Source: Coxiella endosymbiont of Ornithodoros amblus (GTDB lineage: Bacteria; Pseudomonadota; Gammaproteobacteria; Coxiellales; Coxiellaceae). From it: a stretch of 64,000 nucleotides of DNA. The notes below the pieces were generated by a model that saw only the letters and a program-made list of their open reading frames with translations, did not search any database and had not been told where the DNA came from. This document shows positions 55,391 to 64,000 of this stretch, piece after piece. Numbering within the stretch: position 1 is the stretch's first letter; every line of letters begins with the position of its first letter. Position numbers and translations under genes: made by a program. The DNA lies in assembly GCF_019425495.1 (NCBI RefSeq), contig NZ_VFIV01000001.1, positions 1 to 64,000 of the forward strand, read 5' to 3'.

Positions 55391-56540
55391 GTTAGGTGTT
55401 AAAAAGTAAGAGGTATTCCTATAAGATTGCAAGAACTTTCGTCTATTTTTATAAAAGAAGAGTCTAGGAAATAAGAAAAATCTGAATTAATGCTTAGTTG
55501 TTGAATGTAAGAACTATCATAACCGATAGAATAAAAGAATAATTTCAGTTTTTGAGGCGTAGTATAATGTTGGTATTCGGTATTTCTATAGCGCCAGTAG
55601 GTAAATAACCTATAAGCCAACGCTTATTCACTTTAGAGAAAGGTAAGTTATTTTTTTCAGTTTCATGAGATTTACTTTTAATGAAATCTGTTCCTGAAAT
55701 TTTATATCCTAGGCTATTCGCTAAATCAATGATTCCTAGTTTTTTTAAATTTCCATTGTGAAATAGGCTTTCTATTTATCAGCAGCAGCAGAACCTTTAA
55801 AATAACATTGTCCAAAATCTATAATTTTTTTTATATTTTAAGTTATTATCTTTCCATGCTATTATTTCCTCATCTTTTACATTTAAATTCATATAATTAT
55901 ATAGTCATGATAACGCGCGCTACTATCTGCTATGAAAATATCTTCGTAACGAATTATAAAAACATTCTTTTTATTTCTAACAACATGACATGTCGTAAAT
56001 ATTGCGCGCGATAGTGTGCTATGTGGATTCTCCATTGGTAAATTCTATCAAAAAAACTACCCTTTCTTTTTTAGATAAAAAGAAAATATTGTATCTCAAG
56101 GGATGACAAATAATGACTATCTTTGTTATACCCTTTTTTGTTAAAAAAGTCTAAAAACTCTGTATGGGGAATATTGTGAGTTACAGACACCTCTCCCATG
56201 TAAATGTATGGAGAGGAAACCTCATAATGATCATAGAGCCTGTATTTTTTACAAATTTAAATATTCCTTTTCTTTATACAAAGGAGAATATATTGCTTGT
56301 GTATCGTTCTCATCAAACGCTATAGTTTCTGGCTGAAATATATTAGACATGGCTTTTTTTAACATATCATCCATTAATAAATAAAAATGACTTCCTAGCT
56401 TACAATAAAAATTTTCTATTTCAGAATTCTCTTTATGAGAAATATGATCACTTAAAAAACTCACTAAAAGGATATTACCAGATCCAGGAAACCAATAAAT
56501 CCTTACTTCTCATGTTAAGGGTTTAGAATGTACAATATTA
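55390..56540 (-). pseudogene. Unknown gene remnant, possibly sulfotransferase-like
   Basis: Pieces in order from 5': YWFPGSGNILLVSFLSDHIS (near 56500, resembling the FPRSGNTxLRxxL phosphate-binding loop of sulfotransferases), LGSHFYLLMDDMLKKAMSNI (56249-56464), frameshift, LYDHYEVSSPYIYMGEVSVT, KKLGIIDLANSLGYKI and RWLIGYLPTGAIEIPNTN (about 55570-55740), and an open tail to 55399. Only the first motif hints at function, so the assignment is weak. Confidence 0.35.
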
Positions 56541-56936
56541 GCTAGAGAACAAACAGGATGCAAAAAGCGCAATTTATCTTTTATGTTGTCTTGGGATCTA
56601 TTAGGAGATTTAAGACAATAGCGCTAAAGAATAAGATAGTAATTGATATTACTTCATAAACCCCTCTTCTTTGTAAAGCAGAAATTGAAATTATTTGTAG
56701 AGGCTTAATCTCCTAACTTCCTGGCCAATTTTGTATATATCATTACCTAAACCACTCTTTAATTTCAATCAGAAAATTTCTATAACTCACCAATTAGATT
56801 TTGTGAAAGTGAGAGAGTTGCAAAATAAGAAACATTAAGTATAATGGTCAAAAATGTTGTTTCCAAAATCAACACTGCGCTGTTGAAAAAATAAAAAGCG
56901 GGGATGATTCAATTTCAATTCGCTGAGTAACTTGTT
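56541..56936. other. Gene-free stretch upstream of FkbM gene
   Basis: About 400 AT-rich bases between divergent genes. No terminator or strong promoter recognised. Confidence 0.4.
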
Positions 56937-58127
56937 ATGATTACATATCACCACATCGGCGGTCGTAATGGAACTTATCCCTTGCCGCTAGCAGATAGTA
57001 TTTTATTACGAGATTTTCATTTGGCTTTGTACGATGCGGATGAAAATTGTTTTGAGCAAATGAAAAAAGTTGAACAGGAAGGCTGGGGGGAATTTAGCAT
57101 CTATCCTTATTGTATTGGAAAAAAAACGGGACGCGCTTTATTTAATTTAAATTTCCACCCAACAACGAATTCTTTATATCCTTTTAATCAAGAATATGCA
57201 AATTATGGATTTGTAAGAGATTTTCGATATGGAGAATACATCTTTGGTGAAGCTTGTAAGCGCGTTAAATCAATTGAACTTAATTTACTTTCATTAGAAG
57301 AAGCCTTAAAACGCTCCAAGAATGTTGGTTTAGACTTTTTATCATTAGATGTACAAGGAACCGAATATGATATTTTAGAAGGGGCAAAAGACTTTCTAGT
57401 GAATAATTGCATAGGAATACAGTTAGAAGTCGAATTTGTAAAATTATATCAAGATCAGAAAACCTTTTTTGATATTCACCCTTTGTTAGAAAGCATGGGT
57501 TTTGAACTAATCGATTTAGGAAGTTTTGGTCGATGCGCTCCAATCTCATTACCTCTCGGATTTAGGGGATTAGAACAACCGCTGTACGCAGAAGCATTGT
57601 ATCTTAAAAAGGTTGATCTCTTAGTTAAAGATAAAAATATTGACGGATTATATAAAGGCGCTTTATTTAGTCTCCTTTACAAAAAGGTAGGCTTATGTGT
57701 TAAGTTTTTAACAAAAGCCATTGAAATGAATGGACGTGAACACAATCCGGTAAAATTATATAAAAAATGTTTAATTGAAATATGGGATTTGTACGAACAA
57801 TTTAAAAATTATAGATTGCCCTCGATATCCCAACTCTTTTCAAATAAAATGTTCCGAGAATATTATCAGAAACAAAATACTACTAATCTAAAAGACGAAA
57901 TAAAAGAGACCATTAGAAATCAGATAACTGCTGATATATTACCAATAATAACTGAACTGCATAAAAGTGCGGATTCTCAGCTTGAGGAACTATTAAAAAA
58001 ATATGGGCTTTATGAGGTCGCGGCAACGGTTAAAACGAACAGATTCTTTGAAGCTAAGTGTTTTCTAGATTTAGCAAACGAACTTGAATTAGTTAAAAAG
58101 GAGGTCAATGAAAATCTTACTTTTTAA
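56937..58127 (+). CDS. FkbM-family methyltransferase with C-terminal extension
   Basis: 396 residues. The first 220 form an FkbM-type SAM-dependent methyltransferase: LLRDFHLALYDADENCFEQM (SAM-binding acidic strand), FLSLDVQGTEYDILEGAKDF (the LDxxGxExxxLxG motif) and IQLEVEFVKLYQDQKTFFDI. The remaining 170 residues are mostly helical and contain GLYKGALFSLLYKKVGLCVK and a late KKYGLYEVAATVKTNRFFEA; these are not part of the usual family. The ATG lacks a clear ribosome site. Probably O-methylates a sugar or lipid-linked glycan. Intact, on the opposite strand to the decayed genes before it. Confidence 0.85.
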   Translation: MITYHHIGGRNGTYPLPLADSILLRDFHLALYDADENCFEQMKKVEQEGWGEFSIYPYCIGKKTGRALFNLNFHPTTNSLYPFNQEYANYGFVRDFRYGEYIFGEACKRVKSIELNLLSLEEALKRSKNVGLDFLSLDVQGTEYDILEGAKDFLVNNCIGIQLEVEFVKLYQDQKTFFDIHPLLESMGFELIDLGSFGRCAPISLPLGFRGLEQPLYAEALYLKKVDLLVKDKNIDGLYKGALFSLLYKKVGLCVKFLTKAIEMNGREHNPVKLYKKCLIEIWDLYEQFKNYRLPSISQLFSNKMFREYYQKQNTTNLKDEIKETIRNQITADILPIITELHKSADSQLEELLKKYGLYEVAATVKTNRFFEAKCFLDLANELELVKKEVNENLTF

Positions 58128-58129
58128 AC

Positions 58130-58995
58130 CAATGGCACTACCTTACGGAAGAAGAAGGAATCAAAGACCCCTAATACGTTCACAACTCCATCCTTTGTTG
58201 TGATAATTAGCGCTACAAGCACTGGTTCCGCCAACATAAATGTGAATACTTTGAGTCTTTTTATCTATCTCTAGGGGTAAGTGAATATCTGCGTTAAAAA
58301 TCAGAGAAATGGGTTTGGAGTTTTCCAAACATATTTTGTAGTGATCATGTCGTTAACCGTTGGCAGTGATGGTATTTTTCGTGGTCATGCGCAACGTCAC
58401 TATGATTTTCTAACTGGCGTCAAGATGGGTAAAAATGATCACGTTGTTAATTCGAAAAAATCGAATAAATCAGCATGGACGACGAAAGGATAATATAATT
58501 TATATCCATCCGTTTAGGTACAAGAGTTTAAGGTAAACGGCAACATTTATGTAACAACCTTGCTAAATGCTAAAAAATATCATAAGAGAGAATGGCTAAA
58601 ATATATGAACAAAGATGGGCAGTAGAGATTAATCTAAAAAGCATCAAAGAGATCATGGGCATGAATTTCTTATCTTGTAAAACACCCGAAATGATTAGAA
58701 AGAAATTGGTATTCATTTTCTCGCCTACAACTTTATCCGAATTATAATAGCCGAAGCTTTACGAGGCACATGGATCAACTCGATCCAAAATAAGTTTTAA
58801 AGGTACAATGTACGGTGCAACATATCGATTCATTAATGCTAAAATTAATCGTGTAAAATAAAATTGGGAATAGGACTGGCCGAATTGAGCCACGTGCCGT
58901 TAAACGGCGACGAAAATCTTTCCCATCACTAAACCCAGCACGCAAAATTGAGACACAAAACGTTGGCGAGAAAAATTAAAAGGAGAATTTAAAAA
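58130..58995 (+). mobile_element. IS4-family transposase remnant
   Basis: Joining frames gives GIFRGHAQRHYDFLTGVKMG, KNDHVVNSKKSNKSAW, VNGNIYVTTLLNAKKYHKRE, YEQRWAVEINLKSIKEIMGM (the catalytic Y-(2)-R-(3)-E-(6)-K signature as YEQRWAVEINLK), LSCKTPEMIRKK, then RIEPRAVKRRRKSFPSLNPA near the 3' end. This is the C-terminal two thirds of an IS4-type DDE transposase. Terminal inverted repeats not recognised. Confidence 0.85.
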
Positions 58996-59027
58996 ATGCT
59001 TTAACTTAAAGTAGCGCCATTGACTTT

Positions 59028-59681
59028 TTAAACTAGCGTCCAATTGTAATCCCCCGTATAACCCGCTTCCTCAAACACCTTAATCCACCCTTCTGGGTAA
59101 TCATGAAACTCCGCCGTTAACACCCAATTTTCAAAAATCGCTTTTTGCTCTACCATGTGGTAACTATCTACTTGAATATACGCCTTACCACCAGAAACAC
59201 GCTGAATTTCTCGCAGGGCAATGATTACCCTTTCACGCGGCAAATTGTGTACCGTGTTTAAAGAAATAACCGCATTAAAACTCTCGTCGGGAAAAGGTAA
59301 ATGATCCGCGTTTCCCAAATGTAAACGACCGACGATCTCTGGTTCGCAGTTCATTAGTGCGTATTCGGATATATCAATACCATAAGCTTCCAAGCCCGGG
59401 CAGACCTTCATGAAATCTTTAACTAAAAATCCCTTTGCACAACCAATGTCTAACACACGATCACCCGCTTTTAATCCAAAGTGATCCACCATGTCTTTGG
59501 CGACTGGAATCCAACGCCCATCATATCGATAACCACCATAGCCGTAACAACGTGGTCCATCAAAATACATATCACCATATTGTTTTGAAATGCGAACTAC
59601 TTCTGGATCTTTCAAATTTAAACGCGCCTGAACATTGCGTTCCACTTTTTGTAGTGAGCTTAACAAATTAATTTCTGGCAT
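59028..59681 (-). CDS. SAM-dependent methyltransferase
   Basis: 217 residues, class I. Motif I is RVLDIGCAKGFLVKDFM, followed by AYGIDISEYALMNC (motif II), NADHLPFPDESFNAVISLNT (motif IV) and VHNLPRERVIIALREIQRV. The N-terminus (YFDGPRCYGYGGYRYDGRWI) is typical of a family found in LPS loci. Last gene of the five-gene operon; starts two bases after the SDR stop. Probably methylates the sugar made by this operon. Intact. Confidence 0.88.
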   Translation of the reverse strand: MPEINLLSSLQKVERNVQARLNLKDPEVVRISKQYGDMYFDGPRCYGYGGYRYDGRWIPVAKDMVDHFGLKAGDRVLDIGCAKGFLVKDFMKVCPGLEAYGIDISEYALMNCEPEIVGRLHLGNADHLPFPDESFNAVISLNTVHNLPRERVIIALREIQRVSGGKAYIQVDSYHMVEQKAIFENWVLTAEFHDYPEGWIKVFEEAGYTGDYNWTLV

Positions 59682-59683
59682 GG

Positions 59684-60592
59684 CTATAGCGTCTTCTCCT
59701 TCTTGAAAACCTTCATTTTCAACTGTGAATACCGCAAACCATCCTCAATGCCTGTGTAAAAAAAATCAGGAAAAGCTTTTTGACAATCGGTGATGTCAAA
59801 AGGGCGATAACCATTATGCGGCATTGAATCTTGACGCGGTGAAGATTGGATAGCCACTTCATTATTAGAAAGCTGAACTACTTTTTCAGCAAGCTGTTTA
59901 AAAGAAATAACCTGTCCCGTCGCGATATTAAGCAGACCACGACTGCATCGCTGAATCACCCGAGTAATTATTTCAGCAACGTCGTCAACATAAACATGAT
60001 CACGTTGTTCTTCGCCCTCACCAAATAAAATAATCGATTCGTGATTATCCGCCAAACGACGAAATCGATTGGGACCATAACCATTATGCGGATCCTCAGC
60101 ACCATAAAGCAAAGAAGGACGCAGAATGGCTAATGAAATATTATTTTCAGAACAAACAGATTGCAGCATCACTTCACGCGTCAAGTGCATGACACCATGG
60201 AGGGAAGTCGGTACAGTCACCGAGGTTTCAGTCAAGGGTTGATCACTGTCAGCATACACCGCATCAGAACTAATATAAATGACTTGTTGAATGGCTTGTT
60301 TTTGCAAGACCTCACAAACAACATTCATCATACGGACATTGCGATAAAGCATAGCTGCATTTTTAGAAGGCACTTCTGCTGCTGTTATGACTAACGTATC
60401 GCCTGCTTGTAATTGCTTTAATAATTGCTCTGTCGCACCTGGATTTAATAAATCAACTTGCTGTCGAGTCAGTTCAAGCATATTGACTGCCTCTTGCTTT
60501 AAACGCTGACACAACGCTCGTCCCACAAAACCATTTGCTCCTAAAACCGCTACACGTGATGGGGTACGTGCGTCTTGTAAATGTTCAAGCAT
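59684..60592 (-). CDS. Extended SDR (NAD-dependent epimerase family) without YxxxK
   Basis: 302 residues with the Rossmann motif VAVLGANGFVGRALCQRL, YISSDAVYADSDQPLTET and later YGAEDPHNGYGPNRFRRLA and DHVYVDDVAEII. At the position of the catalytic Tyr-x-x-x-Lys the sequence is TSLHGVMHLTREVM, so both Tyr and Lys are His. The gene is otherwise undamaged and lies in a tight operon, overlapping the UGD-like gene by eight bases. It may be a non-catalytic partner or use other chemistry. Confidence 0.85.
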   Translation of the reverse strand: MLEHLQDARTPSRVAVLGANGFVGRALCQRLKQEAVNMLELTRQQVDLLNPGATEQLLKQLQAGDTLVITAAEVPSKNAAMLYRNVRMMNVVCEVLQKQAIQQVIYISSDAVYADSDQPLTETSVTVPTSLHGVMHLTREVMLQSVCSENNISLAILRPSLLYGAEDPHNGYGPNRFRRLADNHESIILFGEGEEQRDHVYVDDVAEIITRVIQRCSRGLLNIATGQVISFKQLAEKVVQLSNNEVAIQSSPRQDSMPHNGYRPFDITDCQKAFPDFFYTGIEDGLRYSQLKMKVFKKEKTL

Positions 60593-61892
60593 AAGTAGCC
60601 TCTTTTTCCTTTAGGGCGTTTAAATTAACTCCCAACGTATGAACGTAAAATCCTGCCTGGATAAGCGCTTCATGGTTTAAAACTCGATACGGATCAATAA
60701 TAACTCGACCTCTCATGTGCGCTAAAAAATTGCTAGCTGTTAATTTCGAGTAATCTAACCAGGGCGTCATAATAACAAGCACATCAGCCGACTGCAACGC
60801 TTTCAAAGCAGAATCGCAGTAAGTAGCGGTGTCTTCTATATTCTCTTTTTTCACAGCAGGATCATGCACCTGTATCTGCGATTTTGTTGTTTTCAATAAA
60901 TTGATCAATGCCATTGACGGTGAATTTTTAATGCTATGTGTATTCGCTTTATAAGCCAATCCCAAAACAGCGACGATCGGCACATCTATTTTTGAAAATA
61001 TTTCAGTTTGTAAGTAACGCCAAACCCAATTTTTGTAATAATCACTGTCCGCCAACCACCTTTTTACAAGCTCAGCGTGTGTGCTATATTGTTGCGCCAA
61101 TTGTTTAATTACCACCATGTCTCGCTCAAGATTACCACCCGAAATTCCCAATCCCGGTTCTAAATACGCATACTGACCAATACGTTTATCTAAACGTAAA
61201 GCCAGCACCACCTCTTGCCAATCTGCGCCCACCGCGGATGCTAAATCAGCCAGCAAATTACTGGTCATTACGGTAGCAACCAAATACATATTAATAGAAA
61301 TTTTAGCCAGTTCAGCGCTCTCATAACGCATTGTTAATATAGGGCAATGAAAACTTTTCAGAAAGGTATGATAACAAGAAGGTAAATTTTTTGTAGGATC
61401 TGAACAACCCACAATGAATCGTTCAGGTTTAGTCGCACGTTCTATCGCACGACCAAAAATAAGCGTTTCCACTTGATAAAACAATTGTTCCGCCGGAAAC
61501 TCCGATGCCCGAATAAATCCCGGATGAACCTGAGACAGGACAACCACAATCTGTTCAGGACATAGCCGTTGCTGAAGTTGCTCCAACGCATAACGAATGG
61601 GTTGTAAGTCACTGTGATTTTCAGCATCCGTTAGCACATCGATCGCCACATAAATAAGTTCCGCTGCTAGCAACTGATCTAACTCCACCGTAAAACGGAA
61701 ACGATCCACATTATCCACCATTAACTCAGGAAACTGAGGTTCTTCGATAGGGTATTTTTTTTGCTTAAGCTCAGCGATCAACGTTTCATTCGGATCATAA
61801 CCGATGACTTGATGGCCTTTACTAGCTGCAGCAACAGCTGACACTAAACCCAAATGTGTCATTCCATAAAAACCAACTACTGTACTGTGCAT
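60585..61892 (-). CDS. UDP-glucose/GDP-mannose dehydrogenase-like protein lacking catalytic Cys
   Basis: 435 residues with the family fold: GFYGMTHLGLVSAVAAASKG (NAD site, with MTHLG for GYVG), VVLSQVHPGF, AELAKISINMYLVATVMTSN, and the C-terminal VLGLAYKANTHSIKNSPSMA. The catalytic block reads EPGLGISGGNLERDMVVI where PGxGFGGSCFPKD is expected, so Cys is Asn, and the Lys of NAFLATKISF is Thr. A two-step oxidation to a uronate is therefore unlikely. Overlaps Gfo/Idh gene by 16 bases. Intact. Confidence 0.88.
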   Translation of the reverse strand: MHSTVVGFYGMTHLGLVSAVAAASKGHQVIGYDPNETLIAELKQKKYPIEEPQFPELMVDNVDRFRFTVELDQLLAAELIYVAIDVLTDAENHSDLQPIRYALEQLQQRLCPEQIVVVLSQVHPGFIRASEFPAEQLFYQVETLIFGRAIERATKPERFIVGCSDPTKNLPSCYHTFLKSFHCPILTMRYESAELAKISINMYLVATVMTSNLLADLASAVGADWQEVVLALRLDKRIGQYAYLEPGLGISGGNLERDMVVIKQLAQQYSTHAELVKRWLADSDYYKNWVWRYLQTEIFSKIDVPIVAVLGLAYKANTHSIKNSPSMALINLLKTTKSQIQVHDPAVKKENIEDTATYCDSALKALQSADVLVIMTPWLDYSKLTASNFLAHMRGRVIIDPYRVLNHEALIQAGFYVHTLGVNLNALKEKEATYA

Positions 61893-62821
61893 AAATCAAC
61901 TTCCTTTAGTGCCGCTTGCATCAAGCCATTTAATTGATCATATATCCAAATGTCCTTTTCCAAATTCGTCGTTTGTTTTGCCTCAATCAGTGATTTAAAA
62001 TAGCGATATTCTAATTCCCATGTTGGATCGCTTTGAATCAATGTAGTCGTATTCTCTATCGGCCTTCCGCTCGGCAAAACACGCTGTCTATAAATCAACT
62101 GGCTAGGGCCCCATTTACACAACGAATCAATATGCAGCGAGCCCTTTTCACCAAAAATATCGCAATAAAATGAATTACGCCAAGACAACAACGACATTTC
62201 AAATTCAATTTTTATTTTAGCGACACGATTCAATATGACAACATGATCCGGTGCATTATTCTCATGACATTGCGCATCGACACAAACGTAATTAGTATCA
62301 CGCAATTCAAACCAATAATCGACAAAATCAAGCAAATGACAACAAAGATCCGTTAACACACCACCGCCGGCATCCCGCCACCCTGAATCGCGAACTAATT
62401 TAGCTGTACCATTCCCATAAAACAAACGGCATCGGTAAACCTCACCCAATACATTTTCCTTTAGCAACTTGGAAATACTCTTGATATGTGGCTCAAAGCG
62501 ATGATTGTAAGCGGTGTATAGAACGACGTTATGTTCTTGTGCTAATGTTTGCAATTCAAATAATTGCTTTCGTTCTGGCATCCACAGGGGTTTTTCCACC
62601 AAAACGTGCTTATCGTGTGATAAAAGATAGTGAATGACTTCATATTTAGGTTCGTCTGGCAGGCAAACTAACGCCGCCTCGTAATCTGGTAGGGGCGCCT
62701 CATGAATACCAGCGTAATTAGCTTCGTGATTAATAGGATCAACAGAGCCAACATAATCATTTCCCGCAAAAAATCGCCGTTTTTTTCCTTGTACACCTAA
62801 ACCGACAACAAGGGTTTTCAT
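61877..62821 (-). CDS. Gfo/Idh/MocA-family oxidoreductase
   Basis: 314 residues. The N-terminal NAD(P) site MKTLVVGLGVQGKKRRFFAG is followed by AALVCLPDEPKYEVIHYLLS and the VLVEKPLWMP motif (EKP Lys). The substrate domain has DAGGGVLTDLCCHLLDFVDY, with the HxxD-like catalytic His. It probably oxidises or reduces a sugar ring position. Two bases separate it from the kinase gene upstream. Intact; distinct from the broken fused homologue at 22.4-23.9 kb. Confidence 0.88.
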   Translation of the reverse strand: MKTLVVGLGVQGKKRRFFAGNDYVGSVDPINHEANYAGIHEAPLPDYEAALVCLPDEPKYEVIHYLLSHDKHVLVEKPLWMPERKQLFELQTLAQEHNVVLYTAYNHRFEPHIKSISKLLKENVLGEVYRCRLFYGNGTAKLVRDSGWRDAGGGVLTDLCCHLLDFVDYWFELRDTNYVCVDAQCHENNAPDHVVILNRVAKIKIEFEMSLLSWRNSFYCDIFGEKGSLHIDSLCKWGPSQLIYRQRVLPSGRPIENTTTLIQSDPTWELEYRYFKSLIEAKQTTNLEKDIWIYDQLNGLMQAALKEVDLCTVQ

Positions 62822-62823
62822 TT

Positions 62824-64000
62824 TTAAGTTACCAGCGTCTCATTTTCTTTTATCGATTGGAAATCCGACGAATCCAAATACGTTTTCAATTTTAATAATT
62901 TTTCCCGTACATTATCAGGCGTCACTGGCTGATTGCCTTCCATTTCACATTCACAAGCCGCCGCGACAGCTCCCAGAATGCTTCCAATAACAGGACTTGC
63001 TCCTTTCAATAAAGCAAGCGTTGCATAAGCCAAAAGTGCATCACCAGCACCCACACAGTCAACAACACGATCCACAAAACTCGAAACCACAAAAAATGAA
63101 TCGAGGGCTTCATGATCACTGTTATAATAAGTCAAAATACCCTTTTCACCCAACTTTAAGATCAAAGTTTTACAATTGGTAATATCGTACAATTTCGATG
63201 CTAATGGTCTTATCCCTGAATCTTGATCAGCCAGTGCAAATCTCGCTTCCCGCTCATTTGGCGCAATTAAATCGAAATTTCTAAATTCAGTTATATTTCC
63301 CCACCGACTTGCCACCTGACTATCCGCCACTTTGAACACCTGAGGTGGAATCACACTTAACAGACGATCGATCGTACGACGATTAAATATGCCGTGACGA
63401 AAATCACTGCAAATAACAACATCGCAATCGGTCTTGTCAATCGCCTTTTCAAATTGCGCTAAACAATCGTCATTGATGCTGGAATTATCTAAAGTATCAA
63501 CTTTAATTAACCGATAACCATCAGTAATAATTGCGTTTTTGTAAGTGGTGGGACGATTCTCATCGAGAATAGCGTTAACTTTGATTTCATTTTTGGACAA
63601 CACGTCCAGGGTAAAATCTTTACGATCATCAGCGCCTAACAACGTTGTAAGTGTCACTTGCGCGCCAGCCGCCCGCAAATGTTGCGCGACGATGGCAGCA
63701 CCGCCCACATAATCTTTTTGTGATTCATGACGTACGCTAATCGTTGGTGTTTTCGTTTGGCCACCAATCATTGACGTATAGTTAAATCCATCAATGATCG
63801 TATCTCCGACCACATGAACGCGAATTTCTTTCATTTCACCCAACGCGCGTTCGATATCAGCAAAAGAAACCTGGTGATATTCTAATAAGGTAGCTAGTTT
63901 TTCATACCGAACATCGGGTTCGTTCATATTAATGAACGCTGAAGATGAATAAATGATATCGCCAGGCGTAAATAACATTTTCCCGCCGTAGGATTTAAGT
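62824..64000 (-). CDS. PfkB-family sugar kinase, C-terminal part of a probable nucleotidyltransferase-kinase fusion (5' end outside window)
   Basis: The frame stays open beyond ATG 63978 to the window edge (LKSYGGK precedes it), so the gene is cut off at its 5' end. The visible kinase domain has VVGDTIIDGFNY, DYVGGAAIVAQHLRAAGAQV and the catalytic VDCVGAGDALLAYATLALL. The segment just before it (IYSSSAFINMNEPDVRYEKL) is the linker seen where HldE-like kinases follow an RfaE-type nucleotidyltransferase domain (recalled). It would phosphorylate and activate the sugar processed by the downstream genes. Confidence 0.85.
   Translation of the reverse strand, partial: LKSYGGKMLFTPGDIIYSSSAFINMNEPDVRYEKLATLLEYHQVSFADIERALGEMKEIRVHVVGDTIIDGFNYTSMIGGQTKTPTISVRHESQKDYVGGAAIVAQHLRAAGAQVTLTTLLGADDRKDFTLDVLSKNEIKVNAILDENRPTTYKNAIITDGYRLIKVDTLDNSSINDDCLAQFEKAIDKTDCDVVICSDFRHGIFNRRTIDRLLSVIPPQVFKVADSQVASRWGNITEFRNFDLIAPNEREARFALADQDSGIRPLASKLYDITNCKTLILKLGEKGILTYYNSDHEALDSFFVVSSFVDRVVDCVGAGDALLAYATLALLKGASPVIGSILGAVAAACECEMEGNQPVTPDNVREKLLKLKTYLDSSDFQSIKENETLVT

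Noticed and set aside
55808-56014. Plus-strand frame of 68 codons
   Set aside because: Lies opposite the better supported minus-strand remnant, with no ribosome site and low-complexity AT-rich content.

Overview
The window is a lipopolysaccharide/O-antigen biosynthesis region from a gammaproteobacterium. AT-rich codon use, the gene complement (galU, pgi, ugd, WbpA/WbpE-type enzymes, wzm/wzt, gmd/fcl, C-methyltransferase) and very heavy pseudogenisation point to the Coxiella lineage: either Coxiella burnetii or, more likely given the decay, a close relative such as a tick-associated Coxiella. This is inference from protein character; no database search was possible. I count about 27 apparently intact genes and about 30 broken genes or remnants, so roughly half of the locus is being lost.

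Layout. (1) 0.1-7.1 kb: nucleotide-sugar core, with galU, pgi, a broken SDR gene and ugd on the minus strand, then a UDP-HexNAc 6-dehydrogenase and a UDP-glucuronate 4-epimerase on the plus strand. (2) 7.1-26.3 kb: one long minus-strand operon, read from high to low coordinates. It begins with intact wbpE and rfaH and a broken winged-helix regulator. A leader carrying a perfect ops core (23988-23998) follows, then a run of pseudogenes (Gfo/Idh-acetyltransferase fusion, epimerase, DegT aminotransferase, asparagine synthase, acetyltransferase, ABC exporter, two methyltransferases, radical SAM enzyme). Three intact genes (GT4, asnB, GT4) come next, and broken wecB and GT4 genes close the run. (3) 26.4-29.5 kb: housekeeping purB and NAD-malic enzyme. 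(4) 29.5-30.3 kb: Fic remnant, tRNA-Lys(CTT), IS66 remnant. (5) 30.8-33.2 kb: intact Wzt/Wzm O-antigen ABC exporter and an SDR. (6) 33.3-36.3 kb: a decayed sulfation module (cysQ, sat-cysC, sulfotransferase). (7) 36.5-44.6 kb: a largely intact plus-strand operon with two unknown proteins, two tandem DegT aminotransferases and a two-subunit ThDP-dependent E1 pair, plus a broken GT2. (8) 44.6-56.5 kb: a minus-strand run of pseudogenes including a C-methyltransferase, GT2, gmd, fcl, a membrane protein, a collapsed second copy of the E1 pair and two relatives of the unknown protein at 40-41 kb. (9) 56.9-59.0 kb: FkbM-type methyltransferase and an IS4-family remnant. (10) 59.0-64.0 kb: a tight, intact five-gene operon (methyltransferase, SDR, UGD-like protein, Gfo/Idh, sugar kinase) in which two Rossmann enzymes lack their usual catalytic residues.

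How the genes work together. GalU, Ugd and the epimerase supply UDP-glucose, UDP-glucuronate and UDP-galacturonate. The WbpA-like enzyme and WbpE belong to a 2,3-diamino-uronate route whose middle and later steps (Gfo/Idh-acetyltransferase, WecB/WbpI-like) are broken. Glycosyltransferases build the chain and Wzm/Wzt export it. RfaH is encoded next to its likely target operon. The GDP-6-deoxyhexose and C-methyl-sugar branch and the PAPS/sulfation branch both appear lost in this window. The intact 36-44 kb and 59-64 kb operons look maintained and have no obvious textbook function, so they are the best candidates for undescribed sugar chemistry.
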